NCBI RefSeq assembly: GCF_047303325.1
Contig: NZ_JBKBEX010000019.1
Coordinates: 35,248-99,247 of the forward strand
Source of the DNA: Polaromonas sp047303325
GTDB taxonomy: Bacteria; Pseudomonadota; Gammaproteobacteria; Burkholderiales; Burkholderiaceae_C
DNA length: 64,000 bases
Direction of reading: 5' to 3'
Made by a program: the position numbers and the translations under genes. Under the pieces are notes generated by a model, which was not told where the DNA came from, searched no databases, and saw only the letters and a program-made list of their open reading frames with translations. Positions 16,269 through 24,979 of the stretch are shown here, piece after piece (position 1 is the first letter of the stretch; the number at the start of each line of letters is the position of its first letter).

Positions 16269-16347
16269 AGTTAGAGGTGCCTCCCTCTGTAAAAACCGGT
16301 AAGCGCCCCATACTGGTTTCTGTAGGAAACCAACACAAAAGTATCCA

Positions 16348-17196
16348 ATGCTCCAAGCCATGGCAAGCCCCTCATCCAAGCGAAATCCGTCTTCCTCCTC
16401 CCAGAATCCCTCAAAACCGGCTCCGCACGATGTCCCGCCCAGCGCATGGCTGCTCGCACTCGAGTTGCGCGCATTCTGGGAGTTCGGCGCCCTGCTGCCC
16501 GCCTGGCCCCTGCTGGCCCGCGCGCCGCGCGGCGACGGCCATGCCGTGATGGTGTTCCCGGGCCTGTCGGCCAACGACGCCACCACCGTGCCGCTGCGCC
16601 AGTACCTGCAGTCGCTCAATTACAAGCCCTGGGGCTGGGAACAGGGTTTTAACTTCGGCCCGCGTGCGGGTGTGCTTGAAGAAGCCCGCGACAGCCTTGT
16701 CCGCACCTTCGAGGCCACGGGCCGCAAGGTCAGCCTGATTGGCTGGAGCCTGGGCGGCGTCTATGCGCGCGAGCTGGCCAAGGAAATGCCGGACAAGGTG
16801 CGCTGCGTCATCACGCTGGGCACGCCTTTCGCGGGCTCGCACAAGGCCACCAACGCCTGGCGCGTTTATGAGCTCACCAGCGGCCGCAATGTGGAGCGGG
16901 AATCCGAAAACTACGACCTGCCGGCCGCCCCGCCCGTGCCGACCACCAGCATTTATTCACGCAGCGACGGCGTGGTGGCCTGGCAGGCCAGCATCCAGGC
17001 GCCCAGCGCGAGCAACCCGCAGACCGAGAACATCGAGGTGCTGGCCAGCCACATCGGCATGGGCGTGAACCCCAGCGCCTGGTGGGCGGTGGCTGATCGT
17101 TTGGCCCAGCCCGAAGGCCTGTGGAAACCCTTCGCGCGCGAGGACAAGGGCCGGCTGCACGGCCTGGTTTACCCGGTGCCCGCGCAAGCAACTTAA
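16348..17196 (+). CDS. alpha/beta hydrolase (esterase/lipase-like)
   Basis: 282 residues. The nucleophile elbow GWSLGG (GxSxG) is near residue 134. An acidic residue in YSRSDGVVAWQ and the His in LASHIGMGVNPSAWW complete a plausible triad. No signal peptide; the first 35 residues are Ser/Pro-rich, and ATG 16360 is an alternative start. It lies 80 bases behind the WS/DGAT gene, so a role in turnover of storage lipid is an attractive guess. A strong bidirectional terminator follows. Confidence 0.8.
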   Translation: MLQAMASPSSKRNPSSSSQNPSKPAPHDVPPSAWLLALELRAFWEFGALLPAWPLLARAPRGDGHAVMVFPGLSANDATTVPLRQYLQSLNYKPWGWEQGFNFGPRAGVLEEARDSLVRTFEATGRKVSLIGWSLGGVYARELAKEMPDKVRCVITLGTPFAGSHKATNAWRVYELTSGRNVERESENYDLPAAPPVPTTSIYSRSDGVVAWQASIQAPSASNPQTENIEVLASHIGMGVNPSAWWAVADRLAQPEGLWKPFAREDKGRLHGLVYPVPAQAT

Positions 17197-17221
17197 ACGC
17201 AAACAAAACCGCGCCAGGCAT

Positions 17222-17259
17222 AAAAAAGCGCCTGCAGGAAAACCTGCAGGCGCTTTTTT
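17222..17259. terminator. bidirectional intrinsic terminator
   Basis: A perfect 17-bp stem (17222-17238 with 17243-17259), loop AAAA, and A6/T7 ends. It serves the convergent hydrolase (plus) and ppa (minus) genes. Confidence 0.95.
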
Positions 17260-17281
17260 TGTGGGGACCTGAAACCTGAAA

Positions 17282-17815
17282 TCAGGCGGCCTTGGCGTAG
17301 TTGGCGATGCCGTCGGTGATTTCCTTCTTGGCCGCATCGGGGCCTTCCCAGCCCAGCACCTTGACCCATTTGCCTTCTTCCAGATCTTTGTAGTGTTCAA
17401 AGAAATGGGAGATGGTTTTCAGGCGCAGCGGGTTCATGTCCTCGGGTTTTTGCCACTGGGTGTAGAGCGAGCATTTCTTGTCCACGGGCACGGCCAGCAC
17501 CTTGCCGTCTTCACCGGCTTCGTCCTGCATCTTCAGGATGCCGATGGCGCGGCAGGTCACCACCACGCCGGGAATCAGGGGCACTGGCGTGATCACCAGC
17601 ACATCGACCGGGTCGCCGTCGCCGCTGATGGTCTTGGGCACATAGCCGTAGTTGGTCGGGTAGTGCATGGACGTGCTCATGAAGCGGTCCACAAAAATCG
17701 CGCCGGACTCCTTGTCCACCTCGTACTTCACCGGGTCGGCGTTCATCGGGATTTCGATGATCACGTTAAAGGATTCGGGAACGTTTTTACCGGGGGAAAC
17801 TTTATCGAGGGACAT
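17282..17815 (-). CDS. ppa: soluble inorganic pyrophosphatase (family I)
   Basis: Hydrolyses pyrophosphate in the cytoplasm with Mg2+. 177 residues from ATG at 17815, the family length; upstream in-frame codons are not conserved. The metal-binding motif GDGDPVDVLVITP is intact, as are YPTNYGYVP and the KYEVDKESG segment with catalytic Lys and Glu. It is divergently arranged with hppA, the membrane-bound pyrophosphatase, so the two alternative routes of pyrophosphate disposal share one intergenic region of about 300 bases. Confidence 0.97.
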   Translation of the reverse strand: MSLDKVSPGKNVPESFNVIIEIPMNADPVKYEVDKESGAIFVDRFMSTSMHYPTNYGYVPKTISGDGDPVDVLVITPVPLIPGVVVTCRAIGILKMQDEAGEDGKVLAVPVDKKCSLYTQWQKPEDMNPLRLKTISHFFEHYKDLEEGKWVKVLGWEGPDAAKKEITDGIANYAKAA

Positions 17816-18111
17816 GGTCGCTTGAGGTTGTGTTGAAGGGAAAGAGATGAAATGAAAGGCTTCAGCCCGCATGGGCGGCCGCGCAAGAGCGCGGGGTTAA
17901 TACTCTGCGGTTACCGGTAGCTCGGTATTTACCCTCATTTTACTGATTCAGGGCTTACGCATCGCGAACTTGTCATGTTTTCACGTTAAATTTCGCGAGT
18001 TGGCCAATCGACTTGTCTCCACACGTGGCACAAGCAACGAGGAAGCAACGCAGCGGGGGCACCGCTCGCGTGGCACCCCCTCCAAGCGAAAAACAACGTA
18101 GGAGAATTTCA

Positions 18112-20352
18112 ATGTCAGCTATGACAGGCAACTCGGCGCTCATTCTTGCGCTGGTCTGCGGACTGATCGCCGTCGGGTACGGCTTCTGGGCACGCAGCTG
18201 GATTCTTTCCCAGGACGCAGGCAATGCGCGCATGCAGGAAATCGCAGCCGCGATCCAGACAGGCGCCGCCGCCTACCTCGCGCGGCAATACAAAACCATT
18301 GCCATCGTCGGTGTCATCCTCGCGGTGCTCATCGGCTTTTTTCTTGACGGCAAGACCGCCGTCGGCTTCGTGGTCGGCGCGGTGCTCTCGGGCGCCTGCG
18401 GCTTTATCGGCATGAACGTCTCGGTGCGCGCCAACGTGCGCACCGCACAGGCCGCCACCAGGGGCATTGGCCCCGCCCTGGACGTCGCCTTCCGCGGCGG
18501 CGCCATCACCGGCATGCTGGTCGTGGGCCTGGGCCTGCTGGGCGTGAGCGGCTTTTACTGGTTCCTGGTGGGCAACGGCAATTACACGCCCGACCTCAAG
18601 CTGGCCAACCTGCTCAACCCGCTGATCGGCTTTGCCTTCGGCTCCTCGCTGATTTCCATCTTCGCCCGGCTGGGCGGCGGCATCTTCACCAAGGGCGCCG
18701 ACGTCGGCGCCGACCTGGTGGGCAAGGTCGAGGCCGGTATCCCCGAGGACGACCCGCGCAACCCCGCCGTGATTGCCGACAACGTCGGCGACAACGTGGG
18801 CGACTGCGCCGGCATGGCCGCCGACCTGTTTGAAACCTATGCGGTGACGCTGATCGCCACCATGGTGCTGGGCGCCCTGCTGCTGTCCAGCGCCGGTGCC
18901 ACCGCCGCGGTCTATCCGCTGGCGCTGGGCGGCGTGTCCATCATCGCCTCCATCATCGGCTGCTTCTTCGTCAAGGCCTCGCCCGGCATGAAGAACGTGA
19001 TGCCGGCCCTCTACAAGGGCCTGGCGATTGCCGGCGTGCTGTCGCTCATCGCTTTCTACTTCGTCACCATGTGGCTGATGCCCGACAACGCCGTGACGGC
19101 CACCGGCACGCAGATGCGCCTGTTCGGCGCCTGCGCGGTCGGCCTGGTCCTGACCGGCGCGCTCTGCTGGGTGACCGAGTACTACACCGGCACGCAGTAC
19201 AAACCCGTGCGCCACATCGCGCAGGCATCGACCACCGGCCACGGCACCAACATCATCGCCGGCCTGGGCGTATCCATGCGCTCCACCGCCTGGCCCGTGG
19301 TGTTTGTCTGCATCGCGATCCTGGTCGCCTTCAAGCTGGCGGGCCTCTACGGCATCGCGATCGCGGCGACCTCCATGCTGAGCATGGCCGGCATTGTGGT
19401 CGCGCTGGACGCCTACGGCCCCATCACCGACAACGCCGGCGGCATCGCCGAGATGGCCGAGCTGCCCAGCAGCGTGCGCGACATCACCGACCCGCTGGAC
19501 GCCGTGGGCAACACCACCAAAGCGGTGACCAAGGGCTATGCCATCGGCTCGGCCGGCCTGGCCGCGCTGGTGCTGTTCGCCGACTACACGCACAAGCTCG
19601 AGGCCTATGGCAACGCCATCAGCTTCGACCTGAGCAACCCCTACGTCATCATCGGCCTCTTCATCGGCGGGCTGATTCCCTACCTGTTCGGCGCCATGGC
19701 CATGGAGGCCGTGGGCCGCGCCGCCGGCGCCGTGGTGGTCGAAGTGCGCCGCCAGTTCCGCGACATCAAGGGCATCATGGACGGCACGGGCAAGCCCGAG
19801 TACGACACCGCGGTCGACATGCTGACCACGGCCGCCATCAAGGAAATGATGATTCCCTCGCTGCTGCCCGTGGTGGTTCCCATCGTGGTCGGCCTGGCGC
19901 TTGGACCCCAGGCCTTGGGCGGCCTGCTGATGGGCACCATCGTGACCGGCCTGTTCGTCGCGATCTCCATGTGCACCGGCGGCGGCGCCTGGGACAACGC
20001 CAAAAAGTACATTGAAGACGGCAACCACGGCGGCAAGGGCTCGGAGGCGCACAAGGCCGCCGTGACCGGCGACACCGTGGGCGACCCCTACAAGGACACT
20101 GCCGGCCCGGCCGTCAACCCGCTGATCAAGATCATTAACATCGTGGCGCTGCTGATCGTGCCGCTGGTGATGAAATTCCACGGCGGTCCCGCGCAAGCCG
20201 CGCCCAGCGCGCCCATGGCGGAACCCGCCGCCGTGAGCGCACCGGCCGCCACCCCGACGACGCCCGCCATGCCCGCCCCGGCCCCCATGCAGGCGCCCAA
20301 TGCGGCGGCCACGCCGACGCCAGCGGCACCGGCCTCGGCAGCATCACGCTAG
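18112..20352 (+). CDS. hppA: H+-translocating membrane pyrophosphatase (K+-independent type)
   Basis: Couples pyrophosphate hydrolysis to proton export across the inner membrane. 746 residues from ATG at 18112 with TAGGAG upstream. About 16 hydrophobic segments. The catalytic block GGGIFTKGADVGADLVGKVEAG followed by PEDDPRNPAVIADNVGDNVGD occupies about 188-231. Residue 470 in GNTTK is Lys and the next motif reads AVTKG, which marks the K+-independent subclass (K+-dependent enzymes have Ala there). The last ~50 residues form an Ala/Pro-rich tail absent from typical family members. Confidence 0.95.
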   Translation: MSAMTGNSALILALVCGLIAVGYGFWARSWILSQDAGNARMQEIAAAIQTGAAAYLARQYKTIAIVGVILAVLIGFFLDGKTAVGFVVGAVLSGACGFIGMNVSVRANVRTAQAATRGIGPALDVAFRGGAITGMLVVGLGLLGVSGFYWFLVGNGNYTPDLKLANLLNPLIGFAFGSSLISIFARLGGGIFTKGADVGADLVGKVEAGIPEDDPRNPAVIADNVGDNVGDCAGMAADLFETYAVTLIATMVLGALLLSSAGATAAVYPLALGGVSIIASIIGCFFVKASPGMKNVMPALYKGLAIAGVLSLIAFYFVTMWLMPDNAVTATGTQMRLFGACAVGLVLTGALCWVTEYYTGTQYKPVRHIAQASTTGHGTNIIAGLGVSMRSTAWPVVFVCIAILVAFKLAGLYGIAIAATSMLSMAGIVVALDAYGPITDNAGGIAEMAELPSSVRDITDPLDAVGNTTKAVTKGYAIGSAGLAALVLFADYTHKLEAYGNAISFDLSNPYVIIGLFIGGLIPYLFGAMAMEAVGRAAGAVVVEVRRQFRDIKGIMDGTGKPEYDTAVDMLTTAAIKEMMIPSLLPVVVPIVVGLALGPQALGGLLMGTIVTGLFVAISMCTGGGAWDNAKKYIEDGNHGGKGSEAHKAAVTGDTVGDPYKDTAGPAVNPLIKIINIVALLIVPLVMKFHGGPAQAAPSAPMAEPAAVSAPAATPTTPAMPAPAPMQAPNAAATPTPAAPASAASR

Positions 20353-20370
20353 CGCCTTACGCTCCATGTA

Positions 20371-20397
20371 AAAAAGCCCTGCAATGCAGGGCTTTTT
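20371..20397. terminator. intrinsic terminator after hppA
   Basis: AAAAAGCCCTGCA / TGCAGGGCTTTTT (20371-20383 and 20385-20397) is a near-perfect hairpin with T5 on the plus strand and A5 before it. It lies between the convergent hppA and FtsH-like genes and can act both ways. Confidence 0.9.
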
Positions 20398-20443
20398 CTT
20401 TGTACGCGTACAGCAAGGCTGTAGCGGCGTGGCCGCCGGCCGG

Positions 20444-22591
20444 TCAAGCCGGCATCAGTTGGCCCGCCCCTTGCCCAACCTCCAGCAACGCCGGTGCCGC
20501 GAGGAATTCAAAGCGGCGAATCTCGCTCAGCGCTTCGCTGAGCGTCATCTCGCCGGATCGCATCAGGCACCCGGTCAGGTGCTCCGTCAGGCCGGTGTAT
20601 TGCGCCAGGACAGCCTTGGTTTCGCTGTAAAGCCGTTCGCTCTGGGCCTCCATGATGTTGCGCGTTTCCTCGTCCGGCGGCGCCGTGCCGCCGTCCTTGA
20701 CCAGCGCGGCATAGTTCAGCCGGGTCTTGCGGTACATGCCCATTTCGGCCACCGCATGGTGCAGCAGCCGGGTCACGCGCGTGATGTCGTTGTGGGCGCC
20801 GCCCGTGGTGCCGTCCTCTCCGAAGAAAAGCTCTTCATTGGCCATGCCGCCCAGCAGCACGCGCACTTCATGCTCCATGTCGCCTTTTGTCTTGAGGAGG
20901 TTGCTGTCCTGTTTGTGCAGCACAAAGCCCAGTGCGTTGTTGCGCGGATTGGCTTTGAGTGAAATCTTGATGGTGTTCATGTCGGCTTGCAGGGCATCCC
21001 AGCTGCCGCCTGCCAGCTTGCGCTGGTGGTGAAAGTCCATCAGGAAGTGGCCCCACTCGTGCACGGCGATGATGCGCCGGTCCCGCTCGCGCTCCTGGGT
21101 GGTGTTGTCGTTGACATTGCCGACCAGCACGCGCTCGGCAGCCTGCATCAGGGTGTGCGCGCCTATCATCTGGCCCGACTGCACAGCGAGTATGCCCGCC
21201 TGGTTGACCATGGTTTCCAGGTCCGCCGGGCTGCAGCCCTCGGTCAGCTCGACAAAATGGCGCAGGTCCAGGCCCGGCAGGACCTTGTCGGCACGCTGGC
21301 GCAGGTAGTGGCCGGTGATGGCCAGGCGCTCCTGCTGGTTGGGCATGCGGAAGTCGACCTTCATCTGGAAGCGGCGCAGCATGGCCTCGTCCATCTGCAG
21401 GTTGGCCGAATTGAAGTTGGACGCCACGATCCAGATGATTTCCGCATCTGACTTGGTGCGCACGCCGTCCAGGATGGCCAGCAGCATGTTCTGCGTGTCG
21501 TCGTCGTATTTGCGGTTGCCGCCGCGCCGCATGAAGAGGTCTTGCGCCTCGTCGAGGAACACGATGCAGCGCTTGCGCCGCGTGGCCAGCGCGAGAATGC
21601 GCGACAGGGTGTTGGAGCCTCCGGCGACATAGCCGGTTTCCAGGTTGGCGGCCGAATGGAAAAGAATTGGCAGGTTCAGCTCCTTGGCGAGGTAGCTGGC
21701 CAGCTTGGTCTTGCCGGTGCCCGCCGGGCCGCTGAACATCACGTTGAACGGCTTGTTCACGCCGTAGGCGGCGTATTCAAGGCGGCGCTCGTACTGGTCG
21801 CGGATTTGCGCGACCTCGGCCTTGATGTCGTCCATGCCGACCAGGTCGTCGATGTCGCCGCTGATCTGCTGCGGCGAGATGAACTTCAGCGACTTGCGCT
21901 GGCCGCCGACCTGGTACCAAAGGAAGGCCAGCAGGCCCAGGGTCAGGGTGGCGGACACCAGCGCGCTGGCGCCGCCTTTCCAGGCGTCCTGCTCGGATTG
22001 CGGACGCGCCTCGCCGAAACGCTGCTCAAGCCGCGCCAGCATGTCCTTGCTGGCGCCGTCCAACGCGGCCTGGGGCACAAAGGTCAGCTTGCCGCCCCAG
22101 GGCGCCGTCACGGCCTTGTCGGCCAGTATCTTGGTTTCCATGTCCGAGGGGTAATACGCGTACTGCCGGCCTTCCGACTCGACCAGCACAAAGCGCTCGG
22201 AAACGGTCCAGAGAATCGGGCGGTAAATAATGGTGATGCGCGCGACCGGATGGGTCTCGAGGAAGCTCAGCACCGAGCCGCTACCGAAGACGACCGGCAG
22301 CGCGGTGTTGTAGGCCCAGGCCGCTTCGGCGCCTTGCCCCGCCGCCATTGCCTTGACCTCCAGGCTCAGTTTCTGCTGGCGCTCCAGGGTGGACCAGGCG
22401 TAGTACGCGCTGGCGGGAATCATCAGCGCCACACCCAGCACCGCGAGCTTCATGCCCGGCGTCTGGATAGCCAGCCAGTCGCGCAGGCGCGCCGCCAGCG
22501 TTTTTAACCAGGCCTGTTTGCCGGAGCCGGCGGCGGGTGCGTCGCCGGTGGAAGCCGCGGCATCGGTCGCGCAGGAGGTGGGGTCGGTCAT
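20444..22591 (-). CDS. FtsH-like membrane AAA+ zinc metalloprotease (M41)
   Basis: 715 residues from ATG at 22591; an in-frame ATG at 22675 would add 28. Two membrane helices (about 47-66 and 207-226) flank a ~140-residue periplasmic domain, as in FtsH. Walker A is GPAGTGKT (288-295), Walker B CIVFLDEAQD (342-351), and the zinc site is H511-E-W-G-H515 followed by GGMANEELFFGEDGTTGGAHNDI. The second-region-of-homology differs from true FtsH (VASNFNSANLQMDEAMLRRF in place of VAATNRPDVLDPALLRPGRF). It is a divergent paralogue rather than the essential ftsH; target proteins are unknown. Confidence 0.85.
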   Translation of the reverse strand: MTDPTSCATDAAASTGDAPAAGSGKQAWLKTLAARLRDWLAIQTPGMKLAVLGVALMIPASAYYAWSTLERQQKLSLEVKAMAAGQGAEAAWAYNTALPVVFGSGSVLSFLETHPVARITIIYRPILWTVSERFVLVESEGRQYAYYPSDMETKILADKAVTAPWGGKLTFVPQAALDGASKDMLARLEQRFGEARPQSEQDAWKGGASALVSATLTLGLLAFLWYQVGGQRKSLKFISPQQISGDIDDLVGMDDIKAEVAQIRDQYERRLEYAAYGVNKPFNVMFSGPAGTGKTKLASYLAKELNLPILFHSAANLETGYVAGGSNTLSRILALATRRKRCIVFLDEAQDLFMRRGGNRKYDDDTQNMLLAILDGVRTKSDAEIIWIVASNFNSANLQMDEAMLRRFQMKVDFRMPNQQERLAITGHYLRQRADKVLPGLDLRHFVELTEGCSPADLETMVNQAGILAVQSGQMIGAHTLMQAAERVLVGNVNDNTTQERERDRRIIAVHEWGHFLMDFHHQRKLAGGSWDALQADMNTIKISLKANPRNNALGFVLHKQDSNLLKTKGDMEHEVRVLLGGMANEELFFGEDGTTGGAHNDITRVTRLLHHAVAEMGMYRKTRLNYAALVKDGGTAPPDEETRNIMEAQSERLYSETKAVLAQYTGLTEHLTGCLMRSGEMTLSEALSEIRRFEFLAAPALLEVGQGAGQLMPA

Positions 22592-22878
22592 CGCAATATG
22601 TGTCCCAAGTTGCGGACCGCAGTTGCCGGCTGCTGCCGCTGTCATGCGTCCGTTGGGCGCAATGTAGGCACCCATTCCATTTGTAGGAATTGGCGAGGTG
22701 CGTGTGTAGGTTTGATCCTACAGAAAAGCCCATTCCCCACACCAAGAATGTTGTAAATGGAGTGCCGACGCACCATGCCAAGGCGTGAAAAACGCACGCT
22801 TTTTTTAACAGTTACCTTCGACCGGCCGCGATGGGCTTGGCCGGCGCCCCGACGGCCGCTTTCAAGCAAAATCAGGCG

Positions 22879-24312
22879 ATGCAGCTCAATTACATCGCCA
22901 ACGCCTCCCTCCCCTCCGTCTCCGGCAAGACCATTCCCGTCATAGACCCGTCGGACGGCCAGGTGTTTGACGAGATCCAGCGCAGCAACGCGCACGACAT
23001 AGACACCGCCGTGCGCAGCGCGCGCGAATGCCTGGAACTGGTGTGGAGCCGCTTCAACGCCGCCGAGCGCGGGCGCCTCTTGATGCGTCTGTCGGCCAAG
23101 GTCGCCGAACATGCCGAAGAGCTGGCCATGATCGAGCAGCGCGACTGCGGCAAGCCCACCAAGCAGGCGCGCGCCGACGCGGCGGCCCTGGCACGTTACT
23201 TCGAGTTCTATGCCGGCGCCTGCGACAAGCTGCACGGCGACACCATTCCCTACCTGGACGGTTACAGCGTGATGACCTGGCGCGAGCCGCACGGCGTCAC
23301 CGGCCATGTGATCCCCTGGAACTACCCCATGCAGATCTTCGGCCGCAGCGTGGGCGGCGCGCTGGCCGCGGGCAATGTCTGCGTGGTCAAGCCGGCTGAG
23401 GACGCCTGCCTCTCACTGATCCGCGTGGCGCAGCTCGCCGCCGAAGTCGGCTTTCCGGCCGGTGCCATCAACATCGTGACCGGCTACGGCCATGAAGTGG
23501 GCGACGCGCTGGCGCGCCACAAGGGCATAGACCACATCAGCTTCACCGGCAGCCCGGCCGTGGGCACGCTGATTCAGCAGGCGGCGGCCGAGCGCCACTG
23601 CCCCGTCACCCTGGAGCTGGGTGGCAAAAGCCCGCAGATCGTTTTTGCCGATGCCGACCTGGACGCCGCGATTCCCGCCATCATCAACGCCATCGTGCAG
23701 AACGCCGGGCAGACCTGCTCGGCCGGTTCACGCCTGCTGGTGGAGCAGGCGATTTACGAGCCGCTACTGCTGCGCCTGGGCCATGCCTTTGAAAACCTGC
23801 GCGTGGGCCCTGCCGCCATGGACCTCGACGTCGGGCCCCTGATCCGGCAAAGCCAGCAGCAACGCGTGTGGGATTTTTTGAGCGACGCACAGGTCGCCAA
23901 CATCGCCATGGTGGCCCAGGGCCAGATCGTCGATGAAGCGCCCGACACCGGCTTTTACCAGGCCCCCACCCTGCTGCGCGACGTGCCGACCACGCACCGG
24001 CTGGCCCAGGAAGAGGTCTTCGGCCCGGTGCTGTGCGCCATGAGTTTCAAGGACGAGAACCACGCCGTGGAACTCGCTAACGCCACCCAGTTCGGCCTGG
24101 TCGCCGGCATCTGGACACGCGACGGCGCGCGCCAGTTCCGTATGGCCAGGCGCGTCAGGAGCGGCCAGGTCTTCATCAACAACTACGGCGCCGGCGGCGG
24201 CGTGGAGCTGCCCTTTGGCGGCGTGAAGTCCTCGGGCTACGGCCGTGAAAAAGGCTTTGAGGCCTTGTACGGCTTCACGACGCTGAAGACCGTGGCGGTG
24301 CGCCACGGCTGA
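22879..24312 (+). CDS. aldehyde dehydrogenase family protein
   Basis: NAD(P)-dependent oxidation of an aldehyde. 477 residues from ATG at 22879 (MQLNYIANASLP); an upstream ATG at 22831 adds an unconserved stretch. The fold motifs are VIPWNYPMQIF (oxyanion Asn), SFTGSPAVGTLI (cofactor), the general base in LELGGKSPQ, and the catalytic Cys in NAGQTCSAGSRL. EEVFGPVL and the C-terminal GGVKSSGYGREKG are present. The motif set resembles betaine/gamma-aminobutyraldehyde-type enzymes, but the substrate cannot be assigned. It is divergent from the FtsH-like gene. Confidence 0.9.
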   Translation: MQLNYIANASLPSVSGKTIPVIDPSDGQVFDEIQRSNAHDIDTAVRSARECLELVWSRFNAAERGRLLMRLSAKVAEHAEELAMIEQRDCGKPTKQARADAAALARYFEFYAGACDKLHGDTIPYLDGYSVMTWREPHGVTGHVIPWNYPMQIFGRSVGGALAAGNVCVVKPAEDACLSLIRVAQLAAEVGFPAGAINIVTGYGHEVGDALARHKGIDHISFTGSPAVGTLIQQAAAERHCPVTLELGGKSPQIVFADADLDAAIPAIINAIVQNAGQTCSAGSRLLVEQAIYEPLLLRLGHAFENLRVGPAAMDLDVGPLIRQSQQQRVWDFLSDAQVANIAMVAQGQIVDEAPDTGFYQAPTLLRDVPTTHRLAQEEVFGPVLCAMSFKDENHAVELANATQFGLVAGIWTRDGARQFRMARRVRSGQVFINNYGAGGGVELPFGGVKSSGYGREKGFEALYGFTTLKTVAVRHG

Positions 24313-24360
24313 GCTGCGGCATCACCGCACCGCTTTGCAGCCGATGCTCCTTCTGCCGCC

Positions 24361-24393
24361 CAGACCCTAGCCAGACCCTAGCCAGACCCTAGC
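24361..24393. repeat. 11-bp tandem repeat x3 spanning a stop codon
   Basis: CAGACCCTAGC is repeated exactly three times. The lipoprotein stop codon (24389-24391, minus) lies inside the last unit, so the duplicated bases are the 3' end of the gene plus its downstream DNA. Replication slippage is the simplest explanation. Confidence 0.95.
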
Positions 24394-24979
24394 CCTTGAT
24401 GTGCGCCGTCCGGACAATACTTTCCGCCTTGGGCAGCAGGCGGGGGAAAAACGCTAGCTTGGGCGCCAGGAAGGTGGCGGCAAAGAGTTCGTCCTTGCGC
24501 TGGCTGAGCCAGCCCACGCCGTTGAGCTGGACGTCATCGCCCTTTCTCGTCACGGAAAACTCGAAGCGCACACCTTTCTCGCCCGCGAATACCGCGGGCT
24601 CGACCTTGGTCATGGTGACCATGGAGCCGTCCGCCGAGTACAGGATCTCAAACAGGTTGACCAGCTGGTCCAGCGGCATGCCGGCTTGATAGGTCGGCAC
24701 GCGCGGGGCCTTCTGGCCGATGGGCACGCCGCCGGCCGGACGCACCAGCAAGGCCTGGCCCGGCTTGATGGCGGCCCACAGGCGCAGGTGGTCCAGCGTC
24801 AGGCCTTCCTGCGTCCACATGTCAAAAGGCTGCTGGGTGCCCGGCGCCGAAACCTTGTTCCAGGCATCGGTCACCTTGACGGCCATGCGGTTGTTGACCA
24901 CCTGCTCGCCTTCGACCTTGGTGATGGACATGCAACCCGAAAGGAAAGCGAGCGCAAGAATGACCAGGATTTTTTTCAT
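24389..24979 (-). CDS. hypothetical outer-envelope lipoprotein
   Basis: 196 residues beginning MKKILVILALAFLSGC, a clear lipoprotein signal with lipobox LSGC (Cys16). The mature part has no family I can name. It contains an alternation of short hydrophobic and charged stretches (VRFEFSVTRKGDDVQLNGVGWLSQRKDELFAATFLAPKL) that suggests a beta-rich periplasmic domain. Its start overlaps the stop of the M48 protease gene by ATGA, so it is translated as the third gene of that operon. Function unknown; an envelope role with the protease is inferred. Confidence 0.8.
   Translation of the reverse strand: MKKILVILALAFLSGCMSITKVEGEQVVNNRMAVKVTDAWNKVSAPGTQQPFDMWTQEGLTLDHLRLWAAIKPGQALLVRPAGGVPIGQKAPRVPTYQAGMPLDQLVNLFEILYSADGSMVTMTKVEPAVFAGEKGVRFEFSVTRKGDDVQLNGVGWLSQRKDELFAATFLAPKLAFFPRLLPKAESIVRTAHIKG

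Noticed and set aside
18115..20196. Long open frame (693 codons) antisense to hppA
   Set aside because: High-GC antisense shadow: it mirrors the hppA coding strand and has no ribosome site or recognisable domain.
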